Part shown: piece by piece, positions 1 to 7,606 of the stretch
Numbering within the stretch: the first letter of the stretch is position 1
Layout of the letters: each line of letters starts with the position of its first letter
Notes under the pieces: generated by a model
Databases searched by the model: none
What the model saw: only the letters and a program-made list of their open reading frames with translations
What the model was told of the DNA's origin: nothing
Source: Minisyncoccota bacterium
Lineage (GTDB): Bacteria > Patescibacteriota > Minisyncoccia > Phycocordibacterales > PALSA-1337
Length of the DNA: 35,704 nt
Reading direction: 5' to 3'
Assembly: GCA_017991475.1 (NCBI GenBank)
Contig: JAGOQK010000007.1
Location: 1 to 35,704, forward strand
Program-made: the position numbers and the translations under genes

Positions 1-528
1 CGTTTGAATGAGGAGAACATCGGCGACTACTATACAATCAATATTTCGTGCCCCAACTCATTTGGAGGGGAAGCCTTCGCAACGCCAGAATTGCTGACGC
101 GCCTCCTCGCACGACTTAAAAAGATACCGTGTACCAAGCCTGTATATGTGAAGATGCCTATCAATATCCCGTGGGCACAATTCGAAGCACTCCTCAAGAT
201 CATAGACGCGCACGGGCTTCAGGGCGTTGTCATCGGCAATTTGAATAAAGACTATGATTCACTCGATGTGCGTGGCGAGGCTCCCGAAATGTACAAAGGC
301 GGCTTGTCGGGAAAGCCATGCTCGCATCCTTCTACGGATCTCATTTACAAAACGCGAGAAGTATTCGGAAAACGATTCACCATCATGGGTGTCGGCGGAG
401 TCATGTCTCCAGAAACGGCTCAGGAGAAGTTTGATGCGGGTGCGGATCTTGTACAACTGATCACTGGATTGATATATGAGGGTCCCGGACTAGTAAGGAA
501 ATTGAACAGGGCATATTCGAAGAAATAA
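1..528 (+). CDS. pyrD: Dihydroorotate dehydrogenase, C-terminal part (5' end outside window)
   Basis: Flavoprotein that oxidises dihydroorotate to orotate in pyrimidine synthesis. The reading frame is open to the window edge, so the N-terminus is missing. Visible are the active-site motif NISCPN at visible residues 13-18, a GGLSGKP segment, and the FMN-phosphate loop GVGGV followed by a GADLVQ and YEGPGLV tail, which resembles class 2 (membrane/quinone) enzymes. The residue at the catalytic-base position is Cys, as in class 1 enzymes, whereas class 2 usually has Ser; this mixture is worth noting. The family call is firm, the class is not. Confidence 0.9.
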   Translation, partial: RLNEENIGDYYTINISCPNSFGGEAFATPELLTRLLARLKKIPCTKPVYVKMPINIPWAQFEALLKIIDAHGLQGVVIGNLNKDYDSLDVRGEAPEMYKGGLSGKPCSHPSTDLIYKTREVFGKRFTIMGVGGVMSPETAQEKFDAGADLVQLITGLIYEGPGLVRKLNRAYSKK

Positions 529-532
529 AAAA

Positions 533-554
533 GCGCAACCACGAATGGTTGCGC
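533..554. terminator. Hairpin terminator between pyrD and a convergent gene
   Basis: GCGCAACC (533-540), a 6-nt loop, then GGTTGCGC (547-554): a perfect 8-bp stem. The good T-run is on the minus strand (plus-strand A-run just before 533), so it suits the minus-strand gene best, while pyrD has only a weak AATTGTT tail. Confidence 0.75.
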
Positions 555-572
555 AATTGTTGTGAATAAGCG

Positions 573-1061
573 TCAGTGACTCCTGATACAAAGGTCAGGC
601 CGGTTGAATCCACCAAACCGTTCCTTTCGGCGGTGCAATTTTTCCAACTTGCTTCGTTTGAGGTGACGGAAATGTTCTTGTTTTCTACGGAAAGCATTCA
701 GTGCAACTCGGAGACATGCGGCCGCTTTCATGATCAAAACATTCCAGTCTGTGCACCAATGTGGAAGAATGGGCTGAATTCGCTTCCGTTTCCACGAGTG
801 AAGGGTTTCCTTGTTGCAGAAACGGTACTGAACAATATCCTGTCCCTCGACGCGGATCGGTACTTCGTTGAGGAGATCGGTCGACTCGTCCTTGGTTTGC
901 ACGATGAATGTCACACCTTTCCTGAGAAGTCCACCTGTAGCACGAGTTATCGCAAGAATCTGAAGCCCGAATTCATCCCCACGGTCTTGGATGTATTTGA
1001 GAGCCTTTTCGACTTGATCAATTCTTTTGGCACCCGATATGTCGCAACTCATAACGCTCAT
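573..1061 (-). CDS. Hypothetical protein, 162 aa
   Basis: Unrecognised protein. I prefer this strand because a hairpin with a minus-strand T-run lies just past the stop and a TGCTAGAAT extended -10 lies upstream on the minus strand (near 1120). The first half reads like a normal globular protein; the second half is rich in Lys, Arg and His and may be a basic tail. No Shine-Dalgarno is in place at this start. An AAGGAGG lies further upstream (about 1100) but only 2 nt from an ATG in another frame, so a frameshifted or mis-assigned N-terminus is possible. Function unknown; an overlapping plus-strand ORF is the alternative. Confidence 0.45.
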   Translation of the reverse strand: MSVMSCDISGAKRIDQVEKALKYIQDRGDEFGLQILAITRATGGLLRKGVTFIVQTKDESTDLLNEVPIRVEGQDIVQYRFCNKETLHSWKRKRIQPILPHWCTDWNVLIMKAAACLRVALNAFRRKQEHFRHLKRSKLEKLHRRKERFGGFNRPDLCIRSH

Positions 1062-1150
1062 AATCTTGATATGTCATTGTTTTCTGGAAGGACGCCATGT
1101 CCTCCTTCTGGGGTCGATTCTAGCATAGTAAAGAATGTAATAGTATGCCC

Positions 1151-1181
1151 TTGTGAATAACCTAGTTAAGCGTGATATACT
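1151..1181 (+). promoter_or_regulatory. Promoter of gap (extended -10)
   Basis: TTGTGA (1151-1156), 19-nt spacer, TATACT (1176-1181) preceded by TG plus one base. A second TATACT lies at 1187-1192. The expected start leaves a leader of only about 12-23 nt before the ATG at 1211, with no Shine-Dalgarno. Confidence 0.6.
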
Positions 1182-1210
1182 TTAACTATACTAATTACAT
1201 CACGATTCCC

Positions 1211-2242
1211 ATGAAAAAAATCCGCGTCGCAATCAACGGCTTTGGCCGCATCGGCAGAGCATTCGCAAAGGTATCCAAAGATCGTCCAGAGATCGAGCTT
1301 GTCGCTATCAATGATCTCGGCAGTATCAAGAATTTCGCCTATCTCCTCAAGTACGACACTGCATATGGTGTGAGCCCATTCGATGTTTCCGCCAATGAAG
1401 AGAAGGGTATCCTTACGATCGATGGTCAGGACGTACAGTACATTTCAGAGAAGGATCCGACCAAGCTCCCGTGGAAAGCTATGGATATCGATATTGTCGT
1501 CGAGTCGACGGGACTCTTCACTTCTGCTGAGAAGGCCCAGGCTCATATCAACGCTGGTGCAAAGAGGGTAGTCGTCTCAGCTCCGATCAAGGATGAGGCT
1601 GGCTCCGCATTCCAGGGTGTGACCGTCCTCATGGGTATGAATGAAGACAAGTTGGAGGGAGCTAATGTCTCTTCGAATGCTTCTTGCACAACGAACGCTG
1701 GCTCACCACTTATCGCTATTCTCGATGAGACACTCGGTATCGAGAAGGCGCTCCTCAACACCGTTCACGGCTATACTGCCTCACAAGCACTCGTCGATGG
1801 TCCGTCGAAGAAGGATCTCCGTGAAGGTCGCGCTGCTGCTATGAACATCGTTCCATCTTCTACTGGTGCGGCAATAGCAGTAACCAAGGTCGCTACTCAG
1901 CTCGCCGGCAAGTTCGACGGTATCTCGATCCGTGTGCCAGTTGTCACAGGTTCTATCGTCGATGTGACATTCATCTCCAAGAAGAATACGACCGCCGAAG
2001 AGGTCAACAAGATCCTCAAGAAGGCGGCTGCAGAGCCTCGCTGGAATGGTATCTTCACTGTGACAGAGGAGCCTCTCGTTTCGCATGACATCATCGGTAA
2101 TAGGCATGCATCTATTGCAGATTTGGAAATGACGCGCGTGGTGGATGGTAATCTTGTGAAAGTGATGGCGTGGTATGACAATGAGATGGGGTACACATAC
2201 ACCCTGGTGGAGCATGTTATTAAAGCAGGGAGGTTAATCTAA
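1211..2242 (+). CDS. gap: Glyceraldehyde-3-phosphate dehydrogenase
   Basis: Cytosolic glycolytic enzyme that converts glyceraldehyde-3-phosphate, NAD and phosphate to 1,3-bisphosphoglycerate. The 343-aa protein has the Rossmann motif GFGRIGR (residues 10-16), an IND at the cofactor-selecting strand, and the catalytic SNASCTTN with Cys159. Length is normal for the family. I start at the ATG at 1211 rather than an in-frame GTG at 1172, because 1172 lies inside the promoter and the protein aligns from MKKIRVAING. No Shine-Dalgarno is visible. The stop codon overlaps the left inverted repeat of the next element. Confidence 0.97.
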   Translation: MKKIRVAINGFGRIGRAFAKVSKDRPEIELVAINDLGSIKNFAYLLKYDTAYGVSPFDVSANEEKGILTIDGQDVQYISEKDPTKLPWKAMDIDIVVESTGLFTSAEKAQAHINAGAKRVVVSAPIKDEAGSAFQGVTVLMGMNEDKLEGANVSSNASCTTNAGSPLIAILDETLGIEKALLNTVHGYTASQALVDGPSKKDLREGRAAAMNIVPSSTGAAIAVTKVATQLAGKFDGISIRVPVVTGSIVDVTFISKKNTTAEEVNKILKKAAAEPRWNGIFTVTEEPLVSHDIIGNRHASIADLEMTRVVDGNLVKVMAWYDNEMGYTYTLVEHVIKAGRLI

Positions 2243-2275
2243 TTTTTAATTATTAATTTTAAATTTCAAAATAAT
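2241..2275. repeat. Left inverted repeat flanking the four-helix-bundle gene
   Basis: 35-nt AT-rich arm that matches the reverse complement of 2652-2686 at 32 of 35 positions by eye. It begins in the gap stop codon and has an underlying period of about 7 nt. Confidence 0.7.
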
Positions 2276-2288
2276 TTATTAATAAATA

Positions 2289-2648
2289 ATGAATTATGAT
2301 CTAGAGGATAGAACTGCAAAATTTGGTGAGGCTGTTATTGAGTTTGCGAGAAAATTGGTAAAAGATGAGATAAATAGACCGTTATTGTCACAGATAGTTA
2401 GATCTGCCACGAGTATTGGAGCCAATTATATGGAGGCCAATAGTGCCAGTTCAAAGAAGGATTTTCGAAACAAGATATCGATATGTAGGAAGGAAGCAAA
2501 TGAGACAAAACACTGGTTACGAATGCTCGCAAAATCAAATCCTGAAAATAAAGTTGATTGCAAAAAGCTTTGGACTGAATCGCATCAATTAGTTTTGATC
2601 TTTTCTAAGATTGTACAGAGTTGCGACAAAGGAAAAATTAAAAACTGA
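2289..2648 (+). CDS. Four-helix-bundle protein (23S rRNA intervening-sequence family)
   Basis: 119-aa, mostly helical protein of the S23 / four-helix-bundle family, first known as ORFs inside 23S rRNA intervening sequences and common as stray genes in Patescibacteria. Family-like stretches are the N-terminal helix ending FARKLVKDE, the RSATSIGANYMEA segment, the KKDFRNKISICRKEA helix and the final HQLVLIFSKIV helix. Molecular role is not settled. Its AT-rich composition differs from gap and uppP, and it is enclosed by 35-nt inverted repeats that abut both neighbours, which suggests it arrived as a unit. No Shine-Dalgarno is seen. Confidence 0.9.
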   Translation: MNYDLEDRTAKFGEAVIEFARKLVKDEINRPLLSQIVRSATSIGANYMEANSASSKKDFRNKISICRKEANETKHWLRMLAKSNPENKVDCKKLWTESHQLVLIFSKIVQSCDKGKIKN

Positions 2649-2651
2649 GAC

Positions 2652-2686
2652 ATTATTTAAAAATTTAAAATTAGTAATTAAAAATT
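2652..2686. repeat. Right inverted repeat flanking the four-helix-bundle gene
   Basis: Partner of 2241-2275 in inverse orientation; it ends one base before the uppP start codon. Confidence 0.7.
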
Positions 2687-3478
2687 ATGTCTCCCTTCCA
2701 CGCACTCATCCTCGGCCTCGTCGAAGGCTTCACCGAATTCTTGCCGATATCGTCGACTGCGCATCTGATCCTGACTGCAGAGATCCTGGGGTTGAGTCAG
2801 ACTGCATTCGTCAAGACATTTGAGATCGCCATCCAGAGCGGAGCAATCCTTGCGGTACTCGTGATCTATTGGCGGAAGTTTTTGGATATTGGGATCTTGA
2901 AGAAGATTATCGCAGCGTTCATTCCGACAGCGATCATCGGACTTGCGCTCCATGGACTTGCGAAAAATTATCTCATAGGGAATGTATCAGTGGTGCTGTG
3001 GGCGCTCGGGATCGGTGGCGTTGCACTCATTTTATTTGAGAAGTTCTTCAAGCGGAGTACACAGAGTATCGGTGAAGTTGGACCGACTGTCACACAAGAA
3101 ATTCAATCGTTGAGCTACACAAAAGCAGCTCTCATAGGTGTCGCGCAGGCTGTGGCGGTGATTCCTGGAGTTTCCCGTTCAGCAGCGACGATCATCGGAG
3201 GTCTCTTGGCGGGAATGAGTCGCGGCGCAGTGGTTGAGTTTTCATTCTTGCTCGCAGTGCCTACTATCGGTGCAGCTACCGTGCTGGATCTCGCCAAGAA
3301 TGCCAACGTCTTCACCGCTGATCAATCCGTCTCTCTTGTCATTGGATTCTTGGCAGCATTCGTGACAGCGCTTGTAGGAATCAAGTTCCTCCTTTCGTAT
3401 GTGAAGGGAAGGTCATTCGTCGGTTTTGGGGTGTATCGTATAGTCGTTGTTATCCTCTTCGTCTTTTTGATGATATAA
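2687..3478 (+). CDS. uppP: Undecaprenyl-diphosphatase (BacA/UppP)
   Basis: Polytopic membrane phosphatase that recycles undecaprenyl diphosphate to the monophosphate carrier for peptidoglycan synthesis. The 263-aa protein shows the family motifs EGFTEFLPISSTAHL (residues 13-27) and PGVSRS (160-165) between many hydrophobic segments; length is typical. The start is the ATG directly after the right inverted repeat. The stop is 7 nt before rpiB, and the rpiB promoter overlaps its last codons. Confidence 0.95.
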   Translation: MSPFHALILGLVEGFTEFLPISSTAHLILTAEILGLSQTAFVKTFEIAIQSGAILAVLVIYWRKFLDIGILKKIIAAFIPTAIIGLALHGLAKNYLIGNVSVVLWALGIGGVALILFEKFFKRSTQSIGEVGPTVTQEIQSLSYTKAALIGVAQAVAVIPGVSRSAATIIGGLLAGMSRGAVVEFSFLLAVPTIGAATVLDLAKNANVFTADQSVSLVIGFLAAFVTALVGIKFLLSYVKGRSFVGFGVYRIVVVILFVFLMI

Positions 3479-3479
3479 T
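3471..3479 (+). promoter_or_regulatory. Extended -10 of rpiB, leaderless arrangement
   Basis: TGATATAAT: TG, one base, perfect TATAAT (3474-3479), 6 nt before the rpiB ATG. Transcription should start at or next to the A of the ATG. Confidence 0.6.
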
Positions 3480-3485
3480 CCGCCT

Positions 3486-3941
3486 ATGAAAAACATCATC
3501 CTTGCCTCAGATCACGCTGGCTTCGCGCTCAAAGAATCTATCAAGTCATTCCTGCAAGGGAAAGGCATGACGGTGCTCGATGTGGGCGCGCATGAGTTTG
3601 TAGAAGGAGATGACTATCCGACCTATATGGCTGCAGCTGCTATCAAGGTTGCAGAGGACATGAAGGGTGAGACCAAGGCCATCATCTTCGGCGGATCAGG
3701 ACAGGGTGAGGCGATAGTGGCAAATAGATTTCCCGGAGTGCGAGCTGCTGTCTGGTACGGCGGCTCTATGGATATCGTGAAGTTGTCTCGTGAGCACAAT
3801 GATGCAAATGTGCTCTCTATCGGTGCGCGGTTTGTGAGTGATGAAGATGCCAAGAAGGCTGTTGAACTCTGGTTAACAACTCCATTCAGTGGAGATGAAA
3901 GAAATGTGAGAAGGATAGGGCAGATAGATGCGATAGAGTAA
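3486..3941 (+). CDS. rpiB: Ribose-5-phosphate isomerase B, Glu75 type
   Basis: Interconverts ribose-5-phosphate and ribulose-5-phosphate in the non-oxidative pentose phosphate pathway. 151 aa with SDHAG (residues 8-12) and GGSGQGE (69-75). Enteric RpiB uses a Cys in this loop; here that position is Gly, and the loop matches the Mycobacterium tuberculosis type, in which Glu75 is the base. The Glu here is also residue 75. The SREHND segment and the C-terminal basic patch are also family-like. Starts 7 nt after uppP, with its own leaderless-type promoter. Confidence 0.93.
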   Translation: MKNIILASDHAGFALKESIKSFLQGKGMTVLDVGAHEFVEGDDYPTYMAAAAIKVAEDMKGETKAIIFGGSGQGEAIVANRFPGVRAAVWYGGSMDIVKLSREHNDANVLSIGARFVSDEDAKKAVELWLTTPFSGDERNVRRIGQIDAIE

Positions 3942-3954
3942 TATAAGTATTCAT

Positions 3955-5220
3955 ATGAGAAGAAAGTATTTTATAATTCTTGCAGTATTCGTTACGGTAT
4001 TTTTAGTAACTACACACATCGCTTCTGCCTTCACGATCAATAGATCCATTATTAGACGTTTGTTTGCTCCGCAGATATCATCGAATACTCTCGCGGGCAC
4101 TACAACCCCAGTTGATTTTTTCCTAGGTAAAAATATCAGGCAAGAAGTTCTAAGTGGTTCATCTGTGGGTACGACGTCTATCAAGGACGTTATTTACGAC
4201 TACTTCGCCACAGGAAGCGTTGAGAATAAATGTGATATTTTTATTCAGAACGGATGGAGTACTCCTGTGTATAGTGCGGTACACCCTTCGATAGCCACAG
4301 TTGATCAGAATGGTAGTACTACATATGTTTCAAATGGAAGCGCTAATTTTAATGTGCGTGTAGGTAAACGTACTAGAACAGTTGCATGTGATATCTTTCG
4401 TACGGTTGATTCAGTCTCATATGTGTATGACTCCATCATACCTACCTCGACCGTTCACAGTATGATTGAGGAGATTGATACACGCCTCAACGGTGAAACT
4501 CCATCGGCCACAACATATAATATCTACTCGTCAGTAAATGATATGACCCATGAGTACACGAGAAATGTTAACAGTATTCTAGCCGACCTAGATCTCACAT
4601 GTATACCGGTCCTCAGTGGAGCAATAAGCAGTGCACAAACTATGGGGGTTCTCGTCGCCCCGGATATTATGATACAGGCAAATCATTCCCATCCATCTGG
4701 AACAATGTATTTCGTCAAAGCGGACAATACAACAGTGTCTCGTTCCATAGTCTCAGGGACAACAATACCAAATACAGATATTTATGTCGCTAAACTTGAT
4801 AGTCCTGTTCCTGCTGGGATAAATCCATGCAAAGTATTTCCCCCTACGGTCTTTACAAATTACATTTCAACAACATCGGCTGTGTATGCACAGCCGCCGG
4901 TATTCTTCACCAATCAACATCGTATGATACGAGTCGGCACAATAAACCAACTTATTATGGCATATGGGTCAAAGCTCATTAGTATTGTGAGAGGAGTAGG
5001 TGACTACTATAATTGGTACACTATTCCATGTTGCGGTGATAGTGGTTCGCCAGCATTTACTGTTATCAACGGAGAACCGGTAATTCTTGGCGTCTGGTAC
5101 TCTGCATACAGTGTTCCCAGTATCTCTGACTATACCTCTGAAATAAATGCAGCGATCACAAGTCTGGGGAGTGCGTATTCACTTACATCTATTGACCTGA
5201 GCTCGTTCTCGAGTTTTTGA
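3955..5220 (+). CDS. Secreted trypsin-like serine protease (S1-like)
   Basis: 421 aa with an N-terminal hydrophobic segment (about residues 5-25, ending ASA), so it is exported or membrane-tethered. The C-terminal half has the pattern of a chymotrypsin-fold protease: a His in QANHSHPSG (His244 or His246), Asp275 in NTDIYVAKLD, and Ser363 in CCGDSGSP. The first 210 residues are not recognised; they are rich in Ser and Thr and have two well-spaced Cys. More AT-rich than its metabolic neighbours. It sits between rpiB and rpe without visible functional linkage. Substrate unknown. Confidence 0.75.
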   Translation: MRRKYFIILAVFVTVFLVTTHIASAFTINRSIIRRLFAPQISSNTLAGTTTPVDFFLGKNIRQEVLSGSSVGTTSIKDVIYDYFATGSVENKCDIFIQNGWSTPVYSAVHPSIATVDQNGSTTYVSNGSANFNVRVGKRTRTVACDIFRTVDSVSYVYDSIIPTSTVHSMIEEIDTRLNGETPSATTYNIYSSVNDMTHEYTRNVNSILADLDLTCIPVLSGAISSAQTMGVLVAPDIMIQANHSHPSGTMYFVKADNTTVSRSIVSGTTIPNTDIYVAKLDSPVPAGINPCKVFPPTVFTNYISTTSAVYAQPPVFFTNQHRMIRVGTINQLIMAYGSKLISIVRGVGDYYNWYTIPCCGDSGSPAFTVINGEPVILGVWYSAYSVPSISDYTSEINAAITSLGSAYSLTSIDLSSFSSF

Positions 5221-5241
5221 GTACAGCATAACTATAATAAT

Positions 5242-5916
5242 ATGAAAACAGAGATCATTCCCGCAATACTCCCGATGGACTACGCCGAAGCCGAGGAGAA
5301 GATATCCCTCGTCAAAGATTTTGTGAAGACCGTACAGATAGATATTTGCGACGGACAATTCACGCCGACCCCGACTTGGCCATACCGCAAGGATGACGAT
5401 ATGTTTGGCAAGATTCTCAAGGAAGAGGAGGGGTTGCCTGGCTGGGAGAAGCTCAATTTCGAGATTGATCTCATGGTCAATCATCCCGAGCAGATTGTCG
5501 ATGAATGGGTGAGTGCTGGAGCAACGAGGGTCATTATTCATAGTGAAGCGAAAGGGGACATCATGGCAGCAGTTGACACTCTCTTTGGCCGCGTCGAGGT
5601 TGCTCTTGCGCTCAATATAGACACCTCTGTCTCAGCCATCGAACCATTCAAGGATAAGATTCAAGGCATACAACTCATGGGTATCGACCAGATCGGTTTC
5701 CAAGGTCAGGAATTTGACGCAAAAGTTATAGACCGCATCAGGGAAGTCCGAGCTGCGTATCCGGATCTCACCGTCTCTATCGACGGGGGAGTCTCTCTCG
5801 AGAATGCATTGCGACTTATTCAAGCTGGCGCGACGCGTCTCGTCGTCGGTTCCGCTATTTTCAATGCAGACAATTACCTTGAAGCGCTCCAGCAGCTCAA
5901 GGCGGTAGGGAGGTAG
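5242..5916 (+). CDS. rpe: Ribulose-phosphate 3-epimerase family protein, altered metal site
   Basis: TIM-barrel protein (224 aa) aligned along its length with ribulose-5-phosphate 3-epimerase of the pentose phosphate pathway. The family segments are IPAIL at the N-terminus, VQIDICDG, IDLMVNHPE, GFQGQEFD, SIDGGVS and VVGSAIF. In characterised enzymes the metal is held by His, Asp, His and Asp; here these are Gln32, Asp34, Asp76 and Asp181. The two catalytic Asp remain but both His ligands are gone, so metal choice or even substrate may differ. The neighbourhood (rpiB, transketolase) still favours the epimerase role. A TATAAT lies only 3 nt before the ATG. Confidence 0.8.
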   Translation: MKTEIIPAILPMDYAEAEEKISLVKDFVKTVQIDICDGQFTPTPTWPYRKDDDMFGKILKEEEGLPGWEKLNFEIDLMVNHPEQIVDEWVSAGATRVIIHSEAKGDIMAAVDTLFGRVEVALALNIDTSVSAIEPFKDKIQGIQLMGIDQIGFQGQEFDAKVIDRIREVRAAYPDLTVSIDGGVSLENALRLIQAGATRLVVGSAIFNADNYLEALQQLKAVGR

Positions 5917-5939
5917 TTTGTACTGAGATAGAACCTAGG

Positions 5940-5968
5940 TTGACATTGACCTATTTTAGGTGTATAAT
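5940..5968 (+). promoter_or_regulatory. Consensus sigma-70-type promoter
   Basis: TTGACA (5940-5945), 17-nt spacer, TATAAT (5963-5968). A perfect consensus pair, followed about 30 nt later by a Shine-Dalgarno and GTG start; strong expression is expected. Confidence 0.85.
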
Positions 5969-6000
5969 TGTATTTGGACAATTTAAACAAAGGAGTACAA

Positions 6001-6336
6001 GTGAGCAAAAAAAGAAAAGCAATGCGGGCAATCAAGAAGGATGGGGGAGAATCGATCCCTCTCATCCCACAGGGTCCGATCGACAAACCAATAGTTTGTC
6101 CGCAGTGTCAGGCAAGCAACTGTAAGGGTTGTGTGCAAAATAACGGGGTTACTCGCTGTGGATGCACTGATCCGATCCATCGACAGGACCCACATGTGAC
6201 TGATAGGCCATTGCCAGGCTACACACCGCCGTATGCAGTGGGGACCAAAGCGATTACACCTGCACCAATGAAGAAGAAATTTCATTCTCACCATTGGGCA
6301 TCGAAGTGGGTCCCCCCGAAGCCTCCATCAAATTAA
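6001..6336 (+). CDS. Small Cys-rich (zinc-ribbon-like) protein, 111 aa
   Basis: Unrecognised. The start is a GTG at 6001 because AAAGGAGT lies at the right distance upstream (about 5989-5996) and the perfect promoter places the RNA start near 5975. The N-terminus is very basic (SKKRKAMRAIKK), then a Cys-rich patch CPQCQASNCKGC followed by CGC suggests metal binding, and the tail is rich in Pro, His and Lys. It could bind nucleic acid, but nothing proves this. Single-gene transcript with its own terminator. Confidence 0.75.
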   Translation: MSKKRKAMRAIKKDGGESIPLIPQGPIDKPIVCPQCQASNCKGCVQNNGVTRCGCTDPIHRQDPHVTDRPLPGYTPPYAVGTKAITPAPMKKKFHSHHWASKWVPPKPPSN

Positions 6337-6352
6337 TTCGTTCCTATTCACC

Positions 6353-6380
6353 GCGATGTCAGCAATGATATCGCTTTTTT
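6353..6380 (+). terminator. Terminator of the Cys-rich protein gene
   Basis: GCGAT (6353-6357) pairs with ATCGC (6370-6374), followed by six T (6375-6380). The stem is short. Confidence 0.55.
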
Positions 6381-6415
6381 GTTCACACACGCAGGCCTAC
6401 CCAGCGGGTTTTCAA

Positions 6416-6424
6416 TGCTATACT
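6416..6424 (+). promoter_or_regulatory. Extended -10 of the transketolase N-half gene
   Basis: TGCTATACT, 8 nt before the ATG at 6433; the mRNA should have almost no leader. Confidence 0.5.
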
Positions 6425-6432
6425 AGAGCCAA

Positions 6433-7269
6433 ATGCCGCTCACCGACGACAAAGTCAAATTCCTCGAGTCAAAGGCGAAAGATATCCGTCGCTCTATCAT
6501 CGAGGCACTCATCGAAGCCAAGTCGGGTCATACCGCCGGTCCACTCGATATGGCTGATATCTTCGCCTATCTCTACTTCCATGCCATGAAGCATGATCCC
6601 AAGAATCCTACCTGGGAATATCGCGATCGTTTCGTACTCTCGAGTGGTCATATCTGTCCGGTTCTGTATTCCACGATGGCGCATGCCGGATATTTTCCTG
6701 TTGAGGAACTCATGACACTCCGCAAGTTCGGCAGTCGCCTGCAAGGCCACCCGCACCGCGAATGGTTGCCGATGCTCGAGACGTCATCTGGTCCTCTCGG
6801 GTCTGGCATCTCTCAGACAGTTGGTATGGCTATCGCTGATCGTATCGACAACGGGCGTACTTCTGGCAAGCAGTTCTACTGCGTCACTGGTGATGGTGAG
6901 CTCGATGAAGGCAACAACTGGGAGGGCATCATGCTTGCTGGCAAGGAAAAGCTGCAAAATCTCACGGTCATCGTTGATCGCAACAACATTCAGATTGACG
7001 GCTTCACTGAGGATATCATGCCGCTCAATCCGCTCGCCGACAAGTGGCGGGCATTCAACTGGCATGTAGTGGAAATCGATGGGCACAACTTCCGAGATAT
7101 CGATCGCGCCTTCGGCGAGACGAGGGCTGTTTTCGATAGGCCGTCTGTTATCATTGCAAATACCATTGCGTCGAAGGGGGTTCCAGCTTTTGAAAGAATG
7201 TTCGAGTGGCATGGTAAACCGCCAGGGACGGAGGAGGAGATCAGGCAGGCGAGGGAAGCTTTCAAATAA
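6433..7269 (+). CDS. tktN: Transketolase, N-terminal (thiamine diphosphate-binding) subunit
   Basis: First half of a split transketolase (278 aa), which moves two-carbon ketol units in the pentose phosphate pathway. It carries the SGHT substrate histidine (residues 31-34), SSGH (70-73), and the thiamine diphosphate/Mg motif GDGELDEGNNW (153-163) with DRNN downstream. Ends where single-chain transketolases pass into the pyrimidine-binding domain, so it must pair with the product of 7607-8671. Start at the ATG 8 nt after an extended -10. Confidence 0.95.
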   Translation: MPLTDDKVKFLESKAKDIRRSIIEALIEAKSGHTAGPLDMADIFAYLYFHAMKHDPKNPTWEYRDRFVLSSGHICPVLYSTMAHAGYFPVEELMTLRKFGSRLQGHPHREWLPMLETSSGPLGSGISQTVGMAIADRIDNGRTSGKQFYCVTGDGELDEGNNWEGIMLAGKEKLQNLTVIVDRNNIQIDGFTEDIMPLNPLADKWRAFNWHVVEIDGHNFRDIDRAFGETRAVFDRPSVIIANTIASKGVPAFERMFEWHGKPPGTEEEIRQAREAFK

Positions 7270-7284
7270 AATATATTATTTTCT

Positions 7285-7602
7285 ATGAAACTATATTGGA
7301 GTGCATACTTTTTACTTCTTGCAATATCACTAGGCTCTTTTTGGATGTTTTATAATACCTGCCTGTTTACTATTGTGTGTCCTCCTAATAAATTCGAACC
7401 TAGTTTTGCGGTGATTATAGGTGGAGGGTTTGCGGCTGTGGCGATAATGCTCATGGGATTAATCTCATGTATTTCTTTGATATATAAGAAATTAAAACAC
7501 CAACCAATAAGTAAATCCGAAGCTATTTTTTCGATTGTCACAATTATAACTGTTCCTATAATATATTTTATTTTAACAAATTTTGATTCCTTGTTTGGAT
7601 AA
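7285..7602 (+). CDS. Small membrane protein inserted between the transketolase halves
   Basis: Unrecognised 105-aa protein with three hydrophobic stretches (about residues 4-26, 41-66 and 82-100). Markedly AT-rich compared with both transketolase genes. It starts 15 nt after tktN and ends 4 nt before the tktC start, so it is probably co-transcribed with them. No Shine-Dalgarno is visible. Split transketolase genes are usually adjacent, so this looks like an insertion into the operon. Confidence 0.65.
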   Translation: MKLYWSAYFLLLAISLGSFWMFYNTCLFTIVCPPNKFEPSFAVIIGGGFAAVAIMLMGLISCISLIYKKLKHQPISKSEAIFSIVTIITVPIIYFILTNFDSLFG

Positions 7603-7606
7603 ATCT

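Noticed and set aside
576..1160. Plus-strand ORF of 194 aa opposite the 573-1061 gene
   Set aside because: No promoter or Shine-Dalgarno for it; the flanking terminator and -10 favour the minus strand. It also runs into the gap promoter region.
2611..2823. 70-aa ORF overlapping the four-helix-bundle gene and uppP
   Set aside because: Out of frame with two recognised genes and spans the inverted repeat.
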